64,000 bases of DNA, taken from positions 216,768-280,767 of the forward strand of contig WRLE01000001.1 of NCBI GenBank assembly GCA_009777775.1. The letters are read 5' to 3'. Below the pieces are notes generated by a model that was given only the letters and a program-made list of their open reading frames with translations, had not been told where the DNA came from and did no database searches. Numbering within the stretch: the first letter of the stretch is position 1; the number at the start of each line of letters is the position of its first letter. The position numbers and the translations under genes were made by a program. This document shows positions 43,126 to 52,750 of the stretch, piece after piece. Source of the DNA: Oscillospiraceae bacterium (GTDB lineage Bacteria; Bacillota; Clostridia; Oscillospirales; Oscillospiraceae).

Positions 43126-44172
43126 ATGGACGAATCAAAATCTGATAGTTATGCTCAAGCTGGAGTTGACATCACAGCGGGTTATGAAGCTGTGGAACTC
43201 ATGAAGCCGCACATAAACAGCACATTTCGTAAGGGTGTGCTTGGTGGTTTTGGTAGTTTTGGAGGTATGTTCGAGCCTGACATTTCTGGCATGAAGCGCC
43301 CAATAGCTGTATCAGGCACCGATGGCGTGGGGACAAAACTAAAAATAGCATTTTTAATGGATAAGCACGACACAATTGGCATTGATTGTGTTGCCATGTG
43401 TGTAAATGATATTGTGTGTACAGGCGCCGAGCCGCAATTCTTTTTAGACTATATTGCCATGGGAAAAAATATACCCCAGCGTACAGAGCGCATAGTAGCT
43501 GGTGTTGCAGAAGGTTGTAGAATTGCTGGCTGTGCCCTCGTCGGGGGAGAAACTGCAGAGCATCCAGGTTTGATGCCAGAAGATGAATATGACATCGCAG
43601 GTTTTTCCGTCGGTTTCGTTGATTATGACGACATTATTGACGGTAGCAAAATCACCCCAGGAGATAATCTCATCGGATTGGCTTCTTCGGGGATACATTC
43701 AAATGGATTTTCCCTTGTTCGTAAAGTGTTCGCTGATGAGCTCGGAAATCTGGACCAGCATATGCCCGACTTGGGTACAAGCCTTGGTGAAGAGTTGCTT
43801 CGACCCACTAGAATATATGTGAAAACCATTCTTGCTCTTATAAGAGAAAACAAAGACATCATAAAAGGCATTAGCCATATCACAGGAGGGGGGCATTTTG
43901 AAAACATCCCCAGGATGCTACCAGAGGGTGTTCGTGCACAAATAGAAACCTCAACCTTTCCGGATATGCCTATTTTTTCTATACTTTCAGAAAAAGGCAA
44001 TATTCCGAAACGTGATATGTACAACACATTCAATATGGGAATTGGACTTGTGTTGGCTGTTAGTGATAATGATACGAATTCCGTGATTTCGGCTTTAAAA
44101 AATATTGGAGAGACACCATTTTTGATAGGTCGAAACATAGCAGGAGAAAAGGGAGTTGACTTGTTATGGTAA
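43126..44172 (+). CDS. purM: Phosphoribosylformylglycinamidine cyclo-ligase (AIR synthetase)
   Basis: A 348-residue PurM with [47 protein letters not shown] and [12 protein letters not shown], the usual order. It closes the imidazole ring using ATP. The C-terminus overlaps the purN start by 7 nt, implying coupling. Length is normal. Confidence 0.97.
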   Translation: MDESKSDSYAQAGVDITAGYEAVELMKPHINSTFRKGVLGGFGSFGGMFEPDISGMKRPIAVSGTDGVGTKLKIAFLMDKHDTIGIDCVAMCVNDIVCTGAEPQFFLDYIAMGKNIPQRTERIVAGVAEGCRIAGCALVGGETAEHPGLMPEDEYDIAGFSVGFVDYDDIIDGSKITPGDNLIGLASSGIHSNGFSLVRKVFADELGNLDQHMPDLGTSLGEELLRPTRIYVKTILALIRENKDIIKGISHITGGGHFENIPRMLPEGVRAQIETSTFPDMPIFSILSEKGNIPKRDMYNTFNMGIGLVLAVSDNDTNSVISALKNIGETPFLIGRNIAGEKGVDLLW

Positions 44173-44789
44173 AAACCGCTGTACTAGTTTCCGGCGGTGG
44201 AACGAATCTACAGGCAATCATCGATGCCCATTTATTCGGTGAAATACAAAACTGCGAGCTTAGGGTTGTTATATCATCCAATCCCGAAGCATATGCCATT
44301 GAGCGAGCAAAAAATGCTAATATTCCTGTATATGTGGTTGAAAGGGATATTTTTCCCAACCGAGCCACTTTTACTAAAGCGATGCTGGATATGCTACAGG
44401 ATCTTGAAATAGAACTAGTTGTTTATGCTGGTTTCAACTATATTCTTGATTCTCCCCTTATAAAGGCATATGAAAATAGAATAATAAACATTCACCCCTC
44501 CCTTATACCCTCATTTTGCGGAGCAGGTTATTACGGTCTTCGGGTCCATGAAGCGGTGCTCGCCCACGGAGTTAAGCTTACAGGAGCTACTGCACATTTT
44601 GCAACCGAAATCGTCGATGATGGTCCAATTATCCTCCAAAGAGCAGTCGCAATTCAAGAGGGTGATACTCCCCAGCTGCTTCAACAAAGGGTGATGGAAG
44701 AAGCGGAATGGAAAATCCTTCCAGAAGCTATCAGCTTATATTGTGAGGGACGACTGGAAGTCGAAGGTAGGATTGTCCATATAAGATAA
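44166..44789 (+). CDS. purN: Phosphoribosylglycinamide formyltransferase
   Basis: A 207-residue folate-dependent GAR transformylase. [14 protein letters not shown] binds the phosphate; the catalytic Asn-His-Asp set is visible in [12 protein letters not shown] (Asn and His) and EIVDDGPII (Asp). It converts GAR to FGAR. The start lies inside purM. The family loop [13 protein letters not shown] is typical. Confidence 0.96.
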   Translation: MVKTAVLVSGGGTNLQAIIDAHLFGEIQNCELRVVISSNPEAYAIERAKNANIPVYVVERDIFPNRATFTKAMLDMLQDLEIELVVYAGFNYILDSPLIKAYENRIINIHPSLIPSFCGAGYYGLRVHEAVLAHGVKLTGATAHFATEIVDDGPIILQRAVAIQEGDTPQLLQQRVMEEAEWKILPEAISLYCEGRLEVEGRIVHIR

Positions 44790-44811
44790 TGGAAAGGATG
44801 TTGATATAAAA

Positions 44812-45540
44812 ATGGAAAAAGTAGACCTTTTACAAACTCTGCGCAATAATATATACCCAGGACGTGGAATCATTTTAGCTAGGAGTTATGATGATAAAAG
44901 AGCGATAATGGGATATTTTATCATGGGCAGGAGCGAAAACAGCAGAAATCGTATATTTGTTACCACAGATGACGGTATAAAAACACAGGCTCATGATGAG
45001 GCGAAAATGGCTGATCCTTCATTGGTAATATACAATCCCGTTCGCCGTTTACAACTAAATGGTGGTGTAATGCATATTGTTACAAATGGTGACCAAACAG
45101 ATACCATTTACGATTTTTTACTTGATGGTAAAAGCTATCTTGATGCATTAATGACTCGAACATATGAGCCGGATGCTCCAAACAATACCCCTCGTATCTC
45201 TGGCATGATATTCCCAACTGGCGCATATATGCTATCAATACTAAAAACATTAGGTGCATATGCTGACTGCTGCCAACGTCAATTCTACCATTATGACAGA
45301 CCAGAAGCAGGAAGCGGGCATTTTTTGCATACCTATATAGGCGATGGCGATCCTCTTCCTTCATTTGAGGGTGAGCCGTCATTTGTAAACATTCCCCAAG
45401 GTGATGGCACAGCTATATGTGAAGCAATATGGGAAGCTCTTAATGCCGATAATAAAGTATCTTTGTATATTTGCGAAATCAACATTGAAACAGGGAATGT
45501 GGATTTCGAAATGATAAAAAACAAGAATAGTGGTGATTGA
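44812..45540 (+). CDS. purO: PurO-type IMP cyclohydrolase
   Basis: A 242-residue protein resembling the stand-alone IMP cyclohydrolase (PurO-like) family: NIYPGRGIILARS near the start, FIMGRSENSRNR and a middle TYEPDAPNNTPRISG. It closes FAICAR to IMP, the last step. This explains why the neighbouring gene encodes only the transformylase half of PurH. The architecture (PurO plus separate AICARFT) is found in Archaea and in some Clostridia. Its stop is 1 nt before the next preferred start. Confidence 0.88.
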   Translation: MEKVDLLQTLRNNIYPGRGIILARSYDDKRAIMGYFIMGRSENSRNRIFVTTDDGIKTQAHDEAKMADPSLVIYNPVRRLQLNGGVMHIVTNGDQTDTIYDFLLDGKSYLDALMTRTYEPDAPNNTPRISGMIFPTGAYMLSILKTLGAYADCCQRQFYHYDRPEAGSGHFLHTYIGDGDPLPSFEGEPSFVNIPQGDGTAICEAIWEALNADNKVSLYICEINIETGNVDFEMIKNKNSGD

Positions 45541-45541
45541 T

Positions 45542-46714
45542 ATGACAGAACTAGAATTGAAATACGGATGCAATCCTAACCAAAAACCATCTCGCATTTT
45601 TATGGATGAAGGAGATTTGCCTGTCCAAGTATTAAACGGAAATCCAGGATATATTAACTTTCTTGATGCTCTCAATGGATTCCAGCTTGTTTCGGAGCTC
45701 AAAAAAGCTACTGGTATAGCTTCTGCTGCTTCATTTAAGCATGTCTCCCCTGCTGGAGCTGCCATTGGATTAGCTTTGAGCGAAATTGAAAAGGAAATTT
45801 ATTTCGCGAAAAAAACTGATGTATCACCCCTTGCCAGTGCTTATATAAGAGCGAGGGGAGCGGATAGGGTCTGTTCATATGGAGATTGGGCTGCACTATC
45901 CGACATCTGCGACGAAGATACTGCATTGGCACTCTTGCCTGAAGTTTCTGATGGAGTTATAGCACCGGACTACACCGAAGCTGCCTTGAAGATTCTTAAA
46001 AAGAAAAGAAACGGTGGTTATAACATAGTTCAAATAGACCCTAGTTATTCTCCTAATATATTGGAAAAAAAGGATGTTTATGGTATCACCTTTGAGCAAA
46101 ATAGAAACAATATTGCAATCGAAGCCGATTTACTGACGAAAATAGTAACGAAAAATAAAGAAATGCCTGATACTGCAGCACGTGATTTGCTAATATCGCT
46201 TATTACCTTAAAATACACCCAATCAAACTCTGTTTGTTATGTATACAATGGACAAACCATTGGAGTGGGTGCAGGACAGCAAAGCAGGATTCACTGTACT
46301 CGTCTAGCTGGTTCCAAAGCTGATAATTGGTGGCTTCGTCAACATCCAAAAGTTTTGGAATTACCCTTCAGAAGCGACATAGGGCGTGCAGTTCGCGACA
46401 ACACCATTGATATTTATATTTCCGATGATTTTGATGATGTCATTGGTAACGATGTTTATCAATCCTTTTTCACACAAAAACCAAATGCTCTTTCAAGAGG
46501 AGAACGCATGGAGTGGATTTCTACAAAATTAGGAGCGTCTTTGGGCAGCGATGCATTTTTCCCATTCGGAGATAACATCGAGCGCGCTCACAAATCCGGC
46601 GTTATCTTTGTTGCACAACCCGGCGGCTCCATCAGAGACGACGACGTTATAAACACCTGCGACAAACACAACATGGTAATGGCATTCACATCAACCCGCT
46701 TGTTTCACCACTAA
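45542..46714 (+). CDS. purH: AICAR formyltransferase (stand-alone PurH C-terminal activity)
   Basis: The ATG at 45542 (MTELELKYGCNPNQKPSRIF) is the family start; a GTG at 45530 is possible. The about 390-residue protein has only the transformylase half of bifunctional PurH: LKYGCNPNQ, FLDALNGFQLVSELK, SFKHVSPAGAA and QSNSVCYVYNGQTIGVGAGQQSR. The N-terminal IMP cyclohydrolase domain is absent, matching the separate PurO gene upstream. It transfers a formyl group from 10-formyl-THF to AICAR. Confidence 0.93.
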   Translation: MTELELKYGCNPNQKPSRIFMDEGDLPVQVLNGNPGYINFLDALNGFQLVSELKKATGIASAASFKHVSPAGAAIGLALSEIEKEIYFAKKTDVSPLASAYIRARGADRVCSYGDWAALSDICDEDTALALLPEVSDGVIAPDYTEAALKILKKKRNGGYNIVQIDPSYSPNILEKKDVYGITFEQNRNNIAIEADLLTKIVTKNKEMPDTAARDLLISLITLKYTQSNSVCYVYNGQTIGVGAGQQSRIHCTRLAGSKADNWWLRQHPKVLELPFRSDIGRAVRDNTIDIYISDDFDDVIGNDVYQSFFTQKPNALSRGERMEWISTKLGASLGSDAFFPFGDNIERAHKSGVIFVAQPGGSIRDDDVINTCDKHNMVMAFTSTRLFHH

Positions 46715-46759
46715 TACAATTAATTATTAATTATTAATCCAAAAAGTTGGAGGTTTTAT

Positions 46760-48025
46760 ATGGAAGTATTACTCATCGGTAGTGGGGGGCGGGAGCATGC
46801 TATTTGTTGGTCTTTGGCTAAGTCTCCTAGGGTAACAAAGCTTTATTGCGCTCCTGGTAATGGGGGGATTTCATCAATTGCTCAATTGGTGGATATTCCT
46901 GCAACCGATTTAAACAATATGGTTAATTTTGCCCTTGAGAATAAAATCGATTTTGTGGTTGTCGCACCAGATGACCCCCTTGCCCTTGGTATGGTGGATG
47001 CAATGGAGGCAGCTGGTGTAAAAGCCTTTGGTCCTTCAAAAGATGCCGCAAAACTGGAAAGTAGTAAAATATATTCAAAATCAATCATGTCCAAATACAA
47101 CATACCCACAGCTGCCTATAATGTTTTTACCGATATGGAAGAAGCCAAAGCATATATCAGAGACAATGGTGCGCCTATAGTCGTAAAAGCAGATGGACTT
47201 GCTCTGGGAAAAGGAGTTGTGGTAGCCGATGATGTGCAAACGGCAATTGATGCCGTAGATATGATGATGGGCGATAAAAAATTCGGTGATAGCGGCTCTC
47301 GGATAGTTGTTGAAGAATTTTTAACAGGTCCCGAAGTCACTGTATTGGTATTCACCGATGGTAAATCTGTTAGACCCATGCCTTCGTCCCAAGACTATAA
47401 ACGAGCTTATACAGGCGATTTGGGACTAAATACAGGGGGTATGGGAGCTATTTCACCCAGCCCGAACTATACAGAGGAAATTGCGAATATCGCCATGGAA
47501 AGCATAATAATGCCTACAATAAAGGCGATGGAAAATGAAGGTGTTCCTTTCAAAGGCGTTTTATATTTTGGACTGATGCTTACAGAAAATGGTCCGAAGG
47601 TTATAGAATATAATGCAAGATTCGGCGACCCGGAAGCCCAAGCAGTATTACCCTTATTGGAAACTGATTTACTTGATATTTTCGAGGCTATAACAGAGCA
47701 GCGACTGGGTGAAATAGAAATAAACTGGCGAAAAGCCTGCAGCTCTTGCGTTGTGATGGCAAGCGGTGGATATCCCAATGCCTATGAAACTGGTTATGAG
47801 ATTTTTGGACTAGATGATATACCAGAGGAGATAATTGCATTCCATGCGGGAACGAAGCTAGTGGGAGACAAATATCTGACAAACGGAGGACGAATATTAG
47901 CAATCACTGCAATAGCTGATTCATTACAGCTTGCATCTCAAAAAGCATATCAAGGCGTATCATGTGTGGACTTTGAAAATGCACATTTTAGAACTGACAT
48001 CGGAGAATTAGCAAATAATGGTTGA
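46760..48025 (+). CDS. purD: Phosphoribosylamine-glycine ligase
   Basis: A 421-residue GAR synthetase with the ATP-grasp order: GSGGREHAI, CAPGNGGI, IVVKADGLALGKGV, DYKRAYTGDLGLNTGGMGA and FGDPEAQAVLP. It ligates glycine to phosphoribosylamine. GGAGG precedes the ATG. It is the last purine gene; the 45-nt gap to the previous gene has no terminator. Confidence 0.97.
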   Translation: MEVLLIGSGGREHAICWSLAKSPRVTKLYCAPGNGGISSIAQLVDIPATDLNNMVNFALENKIDFVVVAPDDPLALGMVDAMEAAGVKAFGPSKDAAKLESSKIYSKSIMSKYNIPTAAYNVFTDMEEAKAYIRDNGAPIVVKADGLALGKGVVVADDVQTAIDAVDMMMGDKKFGDSGSRIVVEEFLTGPEVTVLVFTDGKSVRPMPSSQDYKRAYTGDLGLNTGGMGAISPSPNYTEEIANIAMESIIMPTIKAMENEGVPFKGVLYFGLMLTENGPKVIEYNARFGDPEAQAVLPLLETDLLDIFEAITEQRLGEIEINWRKACSSCVVMASGGYPNAYETGYEIFGLDDIPEEIIAFHAGTKLVGDKYLTNGGRILAITAIADSLQLASQKAYQGVSCVDFENAHFRTDIGELANNG

Positions 48026-48180
48026 TTTTTTGAAATAGCGTGGTATACTGCAATGAGCAAATGGCGAATGATAAATCAAAAATGCAGATTCATCTATCGC
48101 TCTCAACTGTACTTCCGGAGGGAATGAACAATCAAATCCCACCTGGAGATAAATCAAACATATATTATCGGAGGTTAACT

Positions 48181-48348
48181 ATGGCTTACAAAATCAGTGA
48201 CGAATGTATTTCCTGTGGAATCTGCAAGGACGATTGTCCTGCTGATGCAATTTCTGAAGGCGATACCCAATACCACATCGACCCAGAACTATGCACAGAT
48301 TGCGGGCTTTGCGCCAGCACATGTCCATCCGAGGCGATAACGGATTAG
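48181..48348 (+). CDS. 2[4Fe-4S] ferredoxin
   Basis: The ATG at 48181 after CGGAGGT starts a 55-residue protein; a longer frame to 48040 has no homology. Two classical clusters: CISCGICKDDCP and CTDCGLCASTCP. It is a low-potential electron carrier of the clostridial type, located in the cytoplasm. Terminator follows 28 nt after the stop codon. Confidence 0.97.
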   Translation: MAYKISDECISCGICKDDCPADAISEGDTQYHIDPELCTDCGLCASTCPSEAITD

Positions 48349-48376
48349 TAAGAAATTGCGTAAAAAAAACAAATTT

Positions 48377-48404
48377 GGGCGGATGGTTTCATCCGCCCTG
48401 ATTT
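48377..48404 (+). terminator. Terminator after the ferredoxin gene
   Basis: GGGCGGATG (48377-48385) pairs with CATCCGCCC (48390-48398), 4-nt loop, followed by TGATTTTT. Confidence 0.88.
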
Positions 48405-48428
48405 TTACTCCGAAAAGAGATAATTATA

Positions 48429-49145
48429 GTGGAAATGATATTATGGGAAGATGGTCCTGTTATAAAATATGAAAAAACGCATTTTATGCCATCCATGGAC
48501 TCTGCGCTTCTAGTAGATTTTGCGAAAAAGGCAATGGAAAAAAAAGGTACCCACGTCATGGATCTTGGTTGCGGCATGGGATTAATACCCATTATTATAG
48601 CTTGGGACTTACCCCATATGCATATAGATGGTATCGAAATATTAACCGAAGCGGCTCATTTGGCACAGGATAATATTGAGCATAATGGTTTGTCTGATAG
48701 AATAGACATCATTAATGGCGATATAAGAAAGCATAAGGAATTGTTTAGTCCAGGTTTTTATGATTATGTAATCTCGAACCCTCCCTATTATGCTCAAGAT
48801 AGAGGGAAGGCTTCTTCTAATATAAATCTGCGCCTAGCGCGAAGCGACGAAAATTGTTCACTGGATGAAATTATTCAAGCAGCAAAGTATTTAACTAAAA
48901 CAAGCGGAGCATTTTTTATGGTTTTCAAACCCGAACGGCTCAATGAGCTTTTCCATAATTTGTCAAAGCATGGATTTGAGCCAAAGCGTCTTCGTTTTGT
49001 TCAGCATGATAGCAATTTCAGCCCAAGTCTTGTTTTATTGGAGAGTCGCCGAAGCGGTAAACCCGGTCTTACCATTGAAGCGCCCTTGCTGTTAAATTGC
49101 AATGGGATAGAATCAGATGAAATTAGAGCTATATATAAACGATGA
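48429..49145 (+). CDS. TrmN6/YfiC-like tRNA adenine N6-methyltransferase
   Basis: A 238-residue class I methyltransferase starting at a GTG (48429). AdoMet motif VMDLGCGMGLIPII, a Glu on the next strand (DGIEI) and the amino-methylase tetrad NPPY (ISNPPYYAQDRG) are present. The family methylates A37 of tRNA1(Val) in E. coli. In Clostridia it commonly sits just before rsmI, as here, 16 nt away. Confidence 0.88.
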   Translation: MEMILWEDGPVIKYEKTHFMPSMDSALLVDFAKKAMEKKGTHVMDLGCGMGLIPIIIAWDLPHMHIDGIEILTEAAHLAQDNIEHNGLSDRIDIINGDIRKHKELFSPGFYDYVISNPPYYAQDRGKASSNINLRLARSDENCSLDEIIQAAKYLTKTSGAFFMVFKPERLNELFHNLSKHGFEPKRLRFVQHDSNFSPSLVLLESRRSGKPGLTIEAPLLLNCNGIESDEIRAIYKR

Positions 49146-49161
49146 ATAAAGGAGCAAAAAT

Positions 49162-49998
49162 ATGTCTGGTACGCTTTATATAGTGGCAACACCCATCGGT
49201 AACCTTGGCGATTTGTCTCAGCGCGCCTCGGAAATTATGAGCGATGTTGACTTCATCGCAGCCGAGGACACTCGAGTGAGTCGCAAGCTTCTAGAGTATT
49301 TGAAGATAAAAAAGGAACTCGTGAGCTATCACGAGCACAATAGCAAAGAAAGTGGCGATAAAATCACCAGCCGTATATTGGCTGGTGAAAGTTGTGCTTT
49401 GGTAACAGATGCTGGAACACCTGGCATTAGCGACCCTGGAGAAAGGCTCATATCCAAATGTGCAGACCTTGACATCAACATAGTATCTATTCCAGGACCC
49501 TGTGCTGCTATTGCAGCTCTTGTATTATCTGCATTACCCATTGGTCGCTTCACTTTTGAAGGCTTCTTATCCACATCTAAAAAGAGTCGTTTTGCCCATT
49601 TAGATGAGCTAAAAACAGAAAAACGAACTATGGTTTTTTATGAAGCACCCCATAAAATAAAGCGCACTTTAAATGATATGCTCACTGTATTTGGCGATAG
49701 ACGCATCTCAATATCCAGAGAAATCACCAAGATATACGAAGAGACAATTCGCTTATCTTTGAGTGAAGCTGTGCTTTTGTTTGAGGAAAAAATCCCCAAG
49801 GGCGAATATGTGCTTATTGTGGAAGGAATATCTGAAAGTAAAGATACACAGGAAGACTTTAATCAAGTGCTAGAAAAAGCAACTTTATATGTCAGTGATG
49901 GTATGTCTTTAATGGATGCTGCTAAAAAGGCAGCAGAGGAAAGCGGAGTGTCAAAAAACAAACTATATAATGCAATACTGAAAGGACAACAAGCTTAA
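49162..49998 (+). CDS. rsmI: 16S rRNA (cytidine-1402-2'-O)-methyltransferase
   Basis: A 278-residue RsmI with IVATPIGNLGDLSQRASE at the start, AAEDTRVSRKLL, TDAGTPGISDPG and FYEAPHKI, in the conventional order of the tetrapyrrole-methylase-like fold. It 2'-O-methylates C1402 in the decoding centre. The stop codon abuts the stop of the convergent gene with no space; there is no terminator between. Confidence 0.97.
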   Translation: MSGTLYIVATPIGNLGDLSQRASEIMSDVDFIAAEDTRVSRKLLEYLKIKKELVSYHEHNSKESGDKITSRILAGESCALVTDAGTPGISDPGERLISKCADLDINIVSIPGPCAAIAALVLSALPIGRFTFEGFLSTSKKSRFAHLDELKTEKRTMVFYEAPHKIKRTLNDMLTVFGDRRISISREITKIYEETIRLSLSEAVLLFEEKIPKGEYVLIVEGISESKDTQEDFNQVLEKATLYVSDGMSLMDAAKKAAEESGVSKNKLYNAILKGQQA

Positions 49999-50661
49999 TT
50001 ATCTACGACCCCTTACTATGCAAGTGGCTTCAACACCACCAACGCTGACAGTAAGTGTTGCATCGCCGACACCAGTTATAATAACTTCTGCCGACGTGCC
50101 CTCAATGGTTTGTTTTACAACATCAAAGACGCTGGTGTTGCTGCTTCGCCAATATATTTCTTCATCGAATTCCACACCAGCTGGTTCCACTTTTGCAACA
50201 AGGCGTATTCTATCGTTTATATTAGCGGTGAAGTCGTTGTTGGGACTACCAGCATATGTGATGGTTACTGATTGAATCTGAATCGGAACTGGGTCAGGAG
50301 ATGGCGGTTCGCTGGAAATATCTGGTGTATCGGAAACATTGGGGCTGTTGTTTGTCACAGAAACATTCCCCGTTTCATCAAGAGCTCCCAAACCTGGAGA
50401 TTCTGTTTCTTCCCCTGTGGGCGGAGCACTGCTGATGGTGGTCGAATCATCGGGTCTGGTGGAAAAAAGAAGCACAGCAGCGGCAACAACCAGAACAGAC
50501 ATAATCAGAATTCCGATTATCATTTTACCTCTGGAATTGTCTCCCTCTTCCGAATATTTACCGCTTCCGATTCTACGAGCTCCGCAGTAGGGGCAGCGGC
50601 TTCTGACACCAGAATACTTACGATCGCATCTGGCGCATTTGACTTCAGAAATAATACTCAT
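49999..50661 (-). CDS. Zinc-ribbon membrane protein with Ig-like C-terminal domain
   Basis: A 220-residue protein: cytoplasmic zinc ribbon (CARC at 9-12, CPYC at 23-26), a single membrane helix (about 47-65), a Ser/Pro/Glu/Asp-rich linker (70-130) and a C-terminal extracellular domain with Big_2-like immunoglobulin features (SVTITYAGSPN, SSNTSVFDV, VSVGG). Function is unknown; a sensor or surface protein is plausible. It follows rsmA by 49 nt on the same strand. Confidence 0.6.
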   Translation of the reverse strand: MSIISEVKCARCDRKYSGVRSRCPYCGARRIGSGKYSEEGDNSRGKMIIGILIMSVLVVAAAVLLFSTRPDDSTTISSAPPTGEETESPGLGALDETGNVSVTNNSPNVSDTPDISSEPPSPDPVPIQIQSVTITYAGSPNNDFTANINDRIRLVAKVEPAGVEFDEEIYWRSSNTSVFDVVKQTIEGTSAEVIITGVGDATLTVSVGGVEATCIVRGRR

Positions 50662-50710
50662 GTATCATCACCTTCCATTATACTTTTAGATATTACAACG
50701 AATTACCCAT

Positions 50711-51574
50711 TTAGTCAACTTTTTTGATGAATTCTTCAGATAGCGCAATGAATTCGGAAAGGCCCATGGTCTCACCTCTGGCAATGGGGTTGTGACCGGA
50801 TTTTTTTATTAATGCTATTAAATCCTCTTTATCCATTATATCGCCAAAGGCTCCATAAAGAGCGTTTGCCAAGGTCTTTCTACGCTGGGCGAAGGCTGCT
50901 CGTAGGACTTTGAAAAATGCAGACTCATGACTAGCGTCTAGTAAAGGTTCAGGTCTTATTTTTAAGTGAATAACCGATGACCATACTTTTGGTTTTGGCA
51001 TAAAACAATCTGGGGGTACATCAAAGAGGATTTGAGGTATTGAATGATAATTAACATACACTGTAAAAGAGCCATATTCCTTGCTACCCGGCTGGGCACA
51101 AATACGCCTTGCCACTTCCCTTTGAACCATCACAGTTATTGTCTCAAAGAGCCTCGAGTCCAAAAAAGCTGATATTACAGGTGATGTTATATTATAGGGA
51201 AGATTCGCACACACATGGCTGCTATATCCAGAAAGCTTTTCTCCCACTAGCTGTTGTAAGTCGAGTTTTAAAATATCTCCATGGAGAATCTCCACATTTT
51301 CTCGATTTTGAAACAAATCATCAAGTATTGGAATTAGGCGTTTGTCGAGCTCAACAGCTATGACTTTTCCTGCTACTAGAGAAAGTTTTTCTGTCAAAGA
51401 ACCGAAACCGGGACCAACTTCAAGGACTCCACTAGTTTTATTAATACCGGAAAGTCTTACGATTTTATCAGTTATGTTTCCATCAATGAGGAAGTTTTGC
51501 CCCATTGCCTTTGAAGGACTAAGACCATAATTATTTAAAATATCTAAAATTGCATTTCTCCCGAAACGCTCCAT
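50711..51574 (-). CDS. rsmA: 16S rRNA dimethyladenosine transferase
   Basis: A 287-residue KsgA-type enzyme with GQNFLIDGNI, AdoMet motif GPGFGSLTEKL, VELDKRL, the catalytic ANLPYNITSPV and FMPKPKVWS. It dimethylates A1518 and A1519 in 16S rRNA. It lies 1 nt downstream of the glycosyltransferase gene and is probably co-transcribed with it from 52584-52612. Confidence 0.97.
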   Translation of the reverse strand: MERFGRNAILDILNNYGLSPSKAMGQNFLIDGNITDKIVRLSGINKTSGVLEVGPGFGSLTEKLSLVAGKVIAVELDKRLIPILDDLFQNRENVEILHGDILKLDLQQLVGEKLSGYSSHVCANLPYNITSPVISAFLDSRLFETITVMVQREVARRICAQPGSKEYGSFTVYVNYHSIPQILFDVPPDCFMPKPKVWSSVIHLKIRPEPLLDASHESAFFKVLRAAFAQRRKTLANALYGAFGDIMDKEDLIALIKKSGHNPIARGETMGLSEFIALSEEFIKKVD

Positions 51575-51575
51575 A

Positions 51576-52538
51576 TCATTTTACCCCATTATTTAACCCT
51601 GTTGATGTTTCTATATTGTATCTTGGACGCTGCTTTGTTTCAAAAAATGTTCGTCCCACATATTCACCCACAACACCCAAAGACAGTGTGACCACTCCTC
51701 CAACGAACCATATAGAAAGTACAGCTGGTACCCAATCAAAGAGAAGCTTTCTTTGAAACAGAAGCACTATTGAACAGATAGATATAATAGCGGCAAATAT
51801 GAGCATTATTACCCCTATAGATAGTATAATACGAATTGGTCGCAGGCTCAAAGATAGTAGTCCGTCCATGGCTAGACTCAACATTCTCTTTAAGGGGTAT
51901 TTGCTCTCTCCTACTTCTCGAATCCCCCTTGTATACTCCACAATTGAAGTTTTGTAACCCAAAAGCGGTATTATTCCCCTTAAAAATAATCTTTGTTCAG
52001 AATATTCCGATAATTCATTTAGGGCGCGACTACTCATTAGTCGGTAATCGGCATGATTGAAAACTATATCACAGCCAAGAGAGCGCAAAAACTTATAATA
52101 GCCTTCTGCTGTTGCTCGTTTAAAGAAGCTGTCGCTTTCGCGGTTTGAGCGAACGCCATAAACAATATCATTTCCATTTATATATTGCAAAACCATTTTA
52201 TCGATGGTCTCAATATCGTCTTGTAAGTCAGCATCGATGGATATGACCATGTCAGCCTCTTCTCGCACGGTCATAAGCCCTGCAAATAATGCGCTCTGAT
52301 GCCCTCTGTTGCGAGCAAGCTTTATACCAGCGAATATACTGTCCCTTTCACAGAGGCTTGAAATAATATCCCAAGTACTGTCTCGAGAACCATCGTCCAC
52401 AAAGACAACCTTGCTCTCAGTGGAAATATAGCCTTTTTCTTTCAAACTTGTGACTTTATTTTGAAGCCTACTTGCTGTTGTGTCCAGTACTGCCTCTTCG
52501 TTATAGCAAGGAACAACTATATATAATACGTTATTCAG
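51576..52538 (-). CDS. GtrB-type family 2 glycosyltransferase, probable CTG start
   Basis: A GT-A family 2 enzyme with VVPCYNEEAVL at the start, VFVDDGSRDSTW, SIDADLQDD (DxD-type metal site) and two C-terminal membrane helices (about 225-255 and 265-290), as in polyprenyl-phosphate sugar transferases. The promoter TTGCAT-N17-TATACT lies at 52584-52612, downstream of the ATG of the longest frame and over the next ATG, so transcription starts too late for either. The first good site is GGGAGG (52547-52552), 8 nt before a CTG (52538) opening LNNVLYIVVPC, where homologues have Met. A CTG start is therefore likely. Confidence 0.75.
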   Translation of the reverse strand: MNNVLYIVVPCYNEEAVLDTTASRLQNKVTSLKEKGYISTESKVVFVDDGSRDSTWDIISSLCERDSIFAGIKLARNRGHQSALFAGLMTVREEADMVISIDADLQDDIETIDKMVLQYINGNDIVYGVRSNRESDSFFKRATAEGYYKFLRSLGCDIVFNHADYRLMSSRALNELSEYSEQRLFLRGIIPLLGYKTSIVEYTRGIREVGESKYPLKRMLSLAMDGLLSLSLRPIRIILSIGVIMLIFAAIISICSIVLLFQRKLLFDWVPAVLSIWFVGGVVTLSLGVVGEYVGRTFFETKQRPRYNIETSTGLNNGVK

Positions 52539-52583
52539 TTCCCGCACCTCCCACCATATACCGATACCTCGCAGACTGTTCAT

Positions 52584-52612
52584 AGTATATACAATATAAA
52601 GAATATATGCAA
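52584..52612 (-). promoter_or_regulatory. Promoter of the glycosyltransferase-rsmA operon
   Basis: Minus strand: TTGCAT (52607-52612), 17 nt, TATACT (52584-52589). Confidence 0.75.
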
Positions 52613-52670
52613 ATGTTTTACGAGTGCATTTACACATAACTTTTAATAATCACAATTTCAATAATTTAGC

Positions 52671-52699
52671 TTGAAAGAATAAATTTCATGTGATAAAAT
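52671..52699 (+). promoter_or_regulatory. Sigma-A promoter of cheC
   Basis: TTGAAA (52671-52676), 17 nt, TAAAAT (52694-52699), divergent from the glycosyltransferase promoter. Confidence 0.75.
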
Positions 52700-52750
52700 A
52701 CCCTACGGTTGCATGATAAACATCGCCAATGGGGAATGGAGGAACATATC

